The notes below the pieces were generated by a model, which did not search any database, was not told the origin of the DNA, and saw only the letters and a program-made list of their open reading frames with translations. From assembly GCF_014653115.1 (NCBI RefSeq), contig NZ_BNAD01000004.1, forward strand, positions 1 through 64,000: DNA of 64,000 nucleotides. Direction: 5' to 3'. This DNA comes from Nocardioides flavus (ex Wang et al. 2016) (lineage in GTDB: Bacteria; Actinomycetota; Actinomycetes; Propionibacteriales; Nocardioidaceae). Of the stretch, positions 62,092-64,000 are shown one piece after another; position 1 is the first letter of the stretch; the number at the start of each line of letters is the position of its first letter. The position numbers were made by a program, and so were the translations under genes.

Positions 62092-62850
62092 TCAGGCGCG
62101 GATGCGGGAGAGGAACGCGCGGGTGCGCTCCTCCTGCGGGTCCCCGAGCACGCGGGCCGGGGGGCCCTGCTCGTGGATCCGGCCGTCGTGCAGGAAGCAG
62201 ACCTGGTCGGCGACGTCGCGGGCGAAGCCCATCTCGTGGGTGTTGAGCAGCATGGTGACCCCCTCGCCCTTCAGCTCGGTGAGCAGGTCGAGGACCTCCC
62301 CGACGAGCTCGGGGTCGAGGGCGCTGGTCACCTCGTCGAGCAGCATCAGCCGCGGGTTGGCCACGAGGGCACGGGCGATGGCGACGCGCTGCTGCTGGCC
62401 GCCGGACAGGTCGTCGGGCCGGGCGCCGGCCTTCTCGGCCAGACCGACGCGGTCGAGCATCGCCAGCCCCCGCGTACGCGCCTCCTCCGCGCCCACGCCG
62501 TGGACGAGGCGCAGCGCGAGGGTCACGTTGCCGATGACGTCGAGGTGGGGGAACAGGTTGTAGGCCTGGAAGACCATGCCCATGCGCGCACGGACCTCGT
62601 CGCCGTCCACCCGCGGGTCGGTGATGTCGCGGCCGTCGAAGGTGATCACGCCGTCGTCGACGACCTCGAGGAGGTTCACGCAGCGCAGCAGCGTCGACTT
62701 GCCCGAGCCCGAGGCGCCGATGAGCACCACGCACTGGCCGGGCTCGACGGTGAGGTCCACCTCGCGCAGCACGACGTTGTCGCCGAAGGACTTGCGCACG
62801 CCCTGGAGGCGCAGCAGCTCGGTCGCGGTGTCGCCGACAGGCTCGTTCAC
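62092..62850 (-). CDS. Polar amino-acid ABC transporter ATP-binding protein
   Basis: The 252-residue GlnQ/HisP-type ATPase has Walker A GASGSGKSTLLRC, Q-loop VFQAYNLFPH, LSGGQQQRVAIARAL, Walker B LMLLDEVTSALD and H-loop NTHEMGFA. GTG start at 62850 overlaps the permease stop. LVHGVGAEEARTRG is a normal helical insertion. Confidence 0.92.
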   Translation of the reverse strand: MNEPVGDTATELLRLQGVRKSFGDNVVLREVDLTVEPGQCVVLIGASGSGKSTLLRCVNLLEVVDDGVITFDGRDITDPRVDGDEVRARMGMVFQAYNLFPHLDVIGNVTLALRLVHGVGAEEARTRGLAMLDRVGLAEKAGARPDDLSGGQQQRVAIARALVANPRLMLLDEVTSALDPELVGEVLDLLTELKGEGVTMLLNTHEMGFARDVADQVCFLHDGRIHEQGPPARVLGDPQEERTRAFLSRIRA

Positions 62851-63710
62851 AGGTGTCCTCCCGCGCCGTGGTAGCCGCGCTTGCGGGCGTACCGGTCGGT
62901 GAGCCGCGCCATCGGGATGGTCAGGCAGCAGAACAGGAAGCCCGCCACGACGTACGGCGTGTAGTTGAAGTCGAGCGACGTCTCGATCTGCGCCCGGCGG
63001 ATCGCGTCGTAGACGCCGAGGACGGCGATGAGGCCGGAGTCCTTCTGCAGCGAGACGAGGTCGTTCATCAGCGGCGGGATGACCCGGCGCCACGCCTGGG
63101 GCATCACCACGTGGCGCAGCGTCTGGCCATACGAGAGCCCGAGCGAGCGTCCCGCGAGGCGCTGGCTGGGGTGCACCGACTCGATGCCGGCGCGGAAGAC
63201 CTCCGCGACGTAGGCGGAGTAGGACAGCACCAGCGCCGCGCCGCCCCAGAACAGCGGCGAGGTCGGCACCCCGCGCAGGCTCAACGCCGGCCCGCCGAAG
63301 CCGAGCAGGAAGATCACCAGCAGCAGCGGCAGGCCGCGGAAGACGTCGACGTACGCCGTGCCGAGCAGGCGCAGCGGGAAGGCCACCGGACCGCGGAGCG
63401 TGCGCACGATCGCGATCGTGAGGCTGAGCAGCAGGATCAACACCCAGCAGACCAGCATCACGCGGATGTTGAGCCAGAGCCCGTCGACGACGGCCGGGAA
63501 GGACGAGACCGCCTTGTCCCAGTCGAAGTAGGTCTCGCGGACCCGCTCCCACCCCGGCGAGCTGACGACCGCCACGGCCAGCGCCCCCACCAGGAGCAGG
63601 GTGCTGACCGCGGCGATCGCCGCGCTGCGGAGCGTACGGCGACGACGCCACTCGTCACGCTCGCGCTGGACCTCCGACGGCTGCCAGGCGGTGTCCAGCT
63701 GGTGCGGCAT
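62847..63710 (-). CDS. Polar amino-acid ABC transporter permease
   Basis: The 287-residue membrane permease has the EAA loop (GRSLGLSYGQTLRHVVMPQAWRRVIPP in family order) and the N-terminal GLWLNIRVMLVCWVLILLLSL. The ATG at 63710 shares a base with the binding-protein stop. A long polar N terminus of about 35 residues precedes the first helix. Confidence 0.92.
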   Translation of the reverse strand: MPHQLDTAWQPSEVQRERDEWRRRRTLRSAAIAAVSTLLLVGALAVAVVSSPGWERVRETYFDWDKAVSSFPAVVDGLWLNIRVMLVCWVLILLLSLTIAIVRTLRGPVAFPLRLLGTAYVDVFRGLPLLLVIFLLGFGGPALSLRGVPTSPLFWGGAALVLSYSAYVAEVFRAGIESVHPSQRLAGRSLGLSYGQTLRHVVMPQAWRRVIPPLMNDLVSLQKDSGLIAVLGVYDAIRRAQIETSLDFNYTPYVVAGFLFCCLTIPMARLTDRYARKRGYHGAGGHL

Positions 63711-64000
63711 CAAGACAGCTCGGGAGCGCCCTGCTGGGCGAGCCACTCCTGGCCGATCTGGTCGAGCACGCCGTCCTCGCGCAGCGTGTCGACGGCCTGC
63801 GAGACGCAGTCGGTGAGGGGGCTGTCCTTGGCCAGGACGGCGCCGAACTGCTCGGGCTCGCCACCGGCGAGCGGCAGCTGGCCGACGATCACGCCGTCGT
63901 CGAGCTGCACGGCGGTCATGAAGTAGGCGGTGGGGAGGTCGACGACGATGCCGTCGATCTGACCGTTCTTGAGTGCCTGGACGGCCTGGTCGTTGGTGTC
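63710..64000 (-). CDS. Amino-acid ABC substrate-binding protein, C-terminal part (runs off window)
   Basis: The last 96 residues of a family-3 solute-binding protein are visible: QALKNGQIDGIVVDLPTAYF, then DDGVIVGQLPLAGGEPEQFG, AVLAKDSPLTDCVSQAVDTLREDGVLDQIGQEWL. The start and lipoprotein signal are outside the window. It heads the importer operon. Confidence 0.9.
   Translation of the reverse strand, partial: DTNDQAVQALKNGQIDGIVVDLPTAYFMTAVQLDDGVIVGQLPLAGGEPEQFGAVLAKDSPLTDCVSQAVDTLREDGVLDQIGQEWLAQQGAPELS

Overview
The window is high-GC actinobacterial chromosome, most like a Nocardioides or close relative. The evidence is the GC-rich codon use, an SsgA-family regulator, a split two-subunit lycopene cyclase, MerR/DICT control of carotenogenesis, and long runs of start/stop-overlapping genes. 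This is an inference from gene content, not a species call.

Left host segment (1-21.8 kb). The edge holds the 5' end of a transposase-like gene, then a cluster of degenerate palindromic repeats, a PatB-type C-S lyase, thrS, a short-chain dehydrogenase and a frame-disrupted P-type ATPase. A MerR/DICT regulator is divergent from a 15-gene operon (8282-21757) in which every junction overlaps. The operon encodes crtE, crtB, crtI, crtYc, crtYd, a P450, a glycosyltransferase and acyltransferase like the staphyloxanthin-finishing pair, a PAP2 phosphatase, a UbiA prenyltransferase, a geranylgeranyl reductase, a type III PKS, an ICMT-family methyltransferase, an FAD hydroxylase and IPP isomerase. PKS-methyltransferase-hydroxylase is the order of srsABC phenolic-lipid operons, so one transcript appears to make both a carotenoid and a phenolic lipid or prenylated phenol.

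Mobile island (21,814-57,058; 35.2 kb). It is inserted in the 3' end of a tRNA-Val(CAC) gene and bounded by 22-bp direct repeats. It carries a tyrosine integrase and arm-type sites at the left, and a MobF relaxase, an AlpA-like HTH and an excisionase at the right. No conjugative secretion genes are seen, so it looks mobilizable rather than self-transmissible. The cargo is an ion-homeostasis set: a nine-gene V/A-type ATPase operon that runs into a Ca2+/Mn2+-type P-ATPase and a winged-helix regulator; TerC; two release-factor-like (baeRF) proteins; a heliorhodopsin; a CaCA exchanger with a complete Mrp antiporter operon; a universal stress protein; and several membrane proteins.

The key observation is that four leaders in the island each contain a recognisable yybP-ykoY (Mn2+) riboswitch. 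Each has GGGGAGUA near its 5' side, AGACC at its 3' side and covarying helices between. They precede the small-membrane-protein/baeRF operon, the V-ATPase/P-ATPase operon, the terC operon and a GT39-like operon. Each sits just downstream of a TTGACA-like promoter, and three island promoters carry a CGAAN-N4-NTTCG inverted repeat that could bind a shared repressor. The island therefore reads as a mobile, manganese-responsive cation-export and proton/sodium-energetics module with a light-sensing rhodopsin inside it.

Right host segment (57.1-64 kb). It holds the intact tRNA-Val, a PGPGW-type membrane protein, an SsgA-family protein, a paired ABC exporter and a polar amino-acid ABC importer whose binding protein runs off the window.
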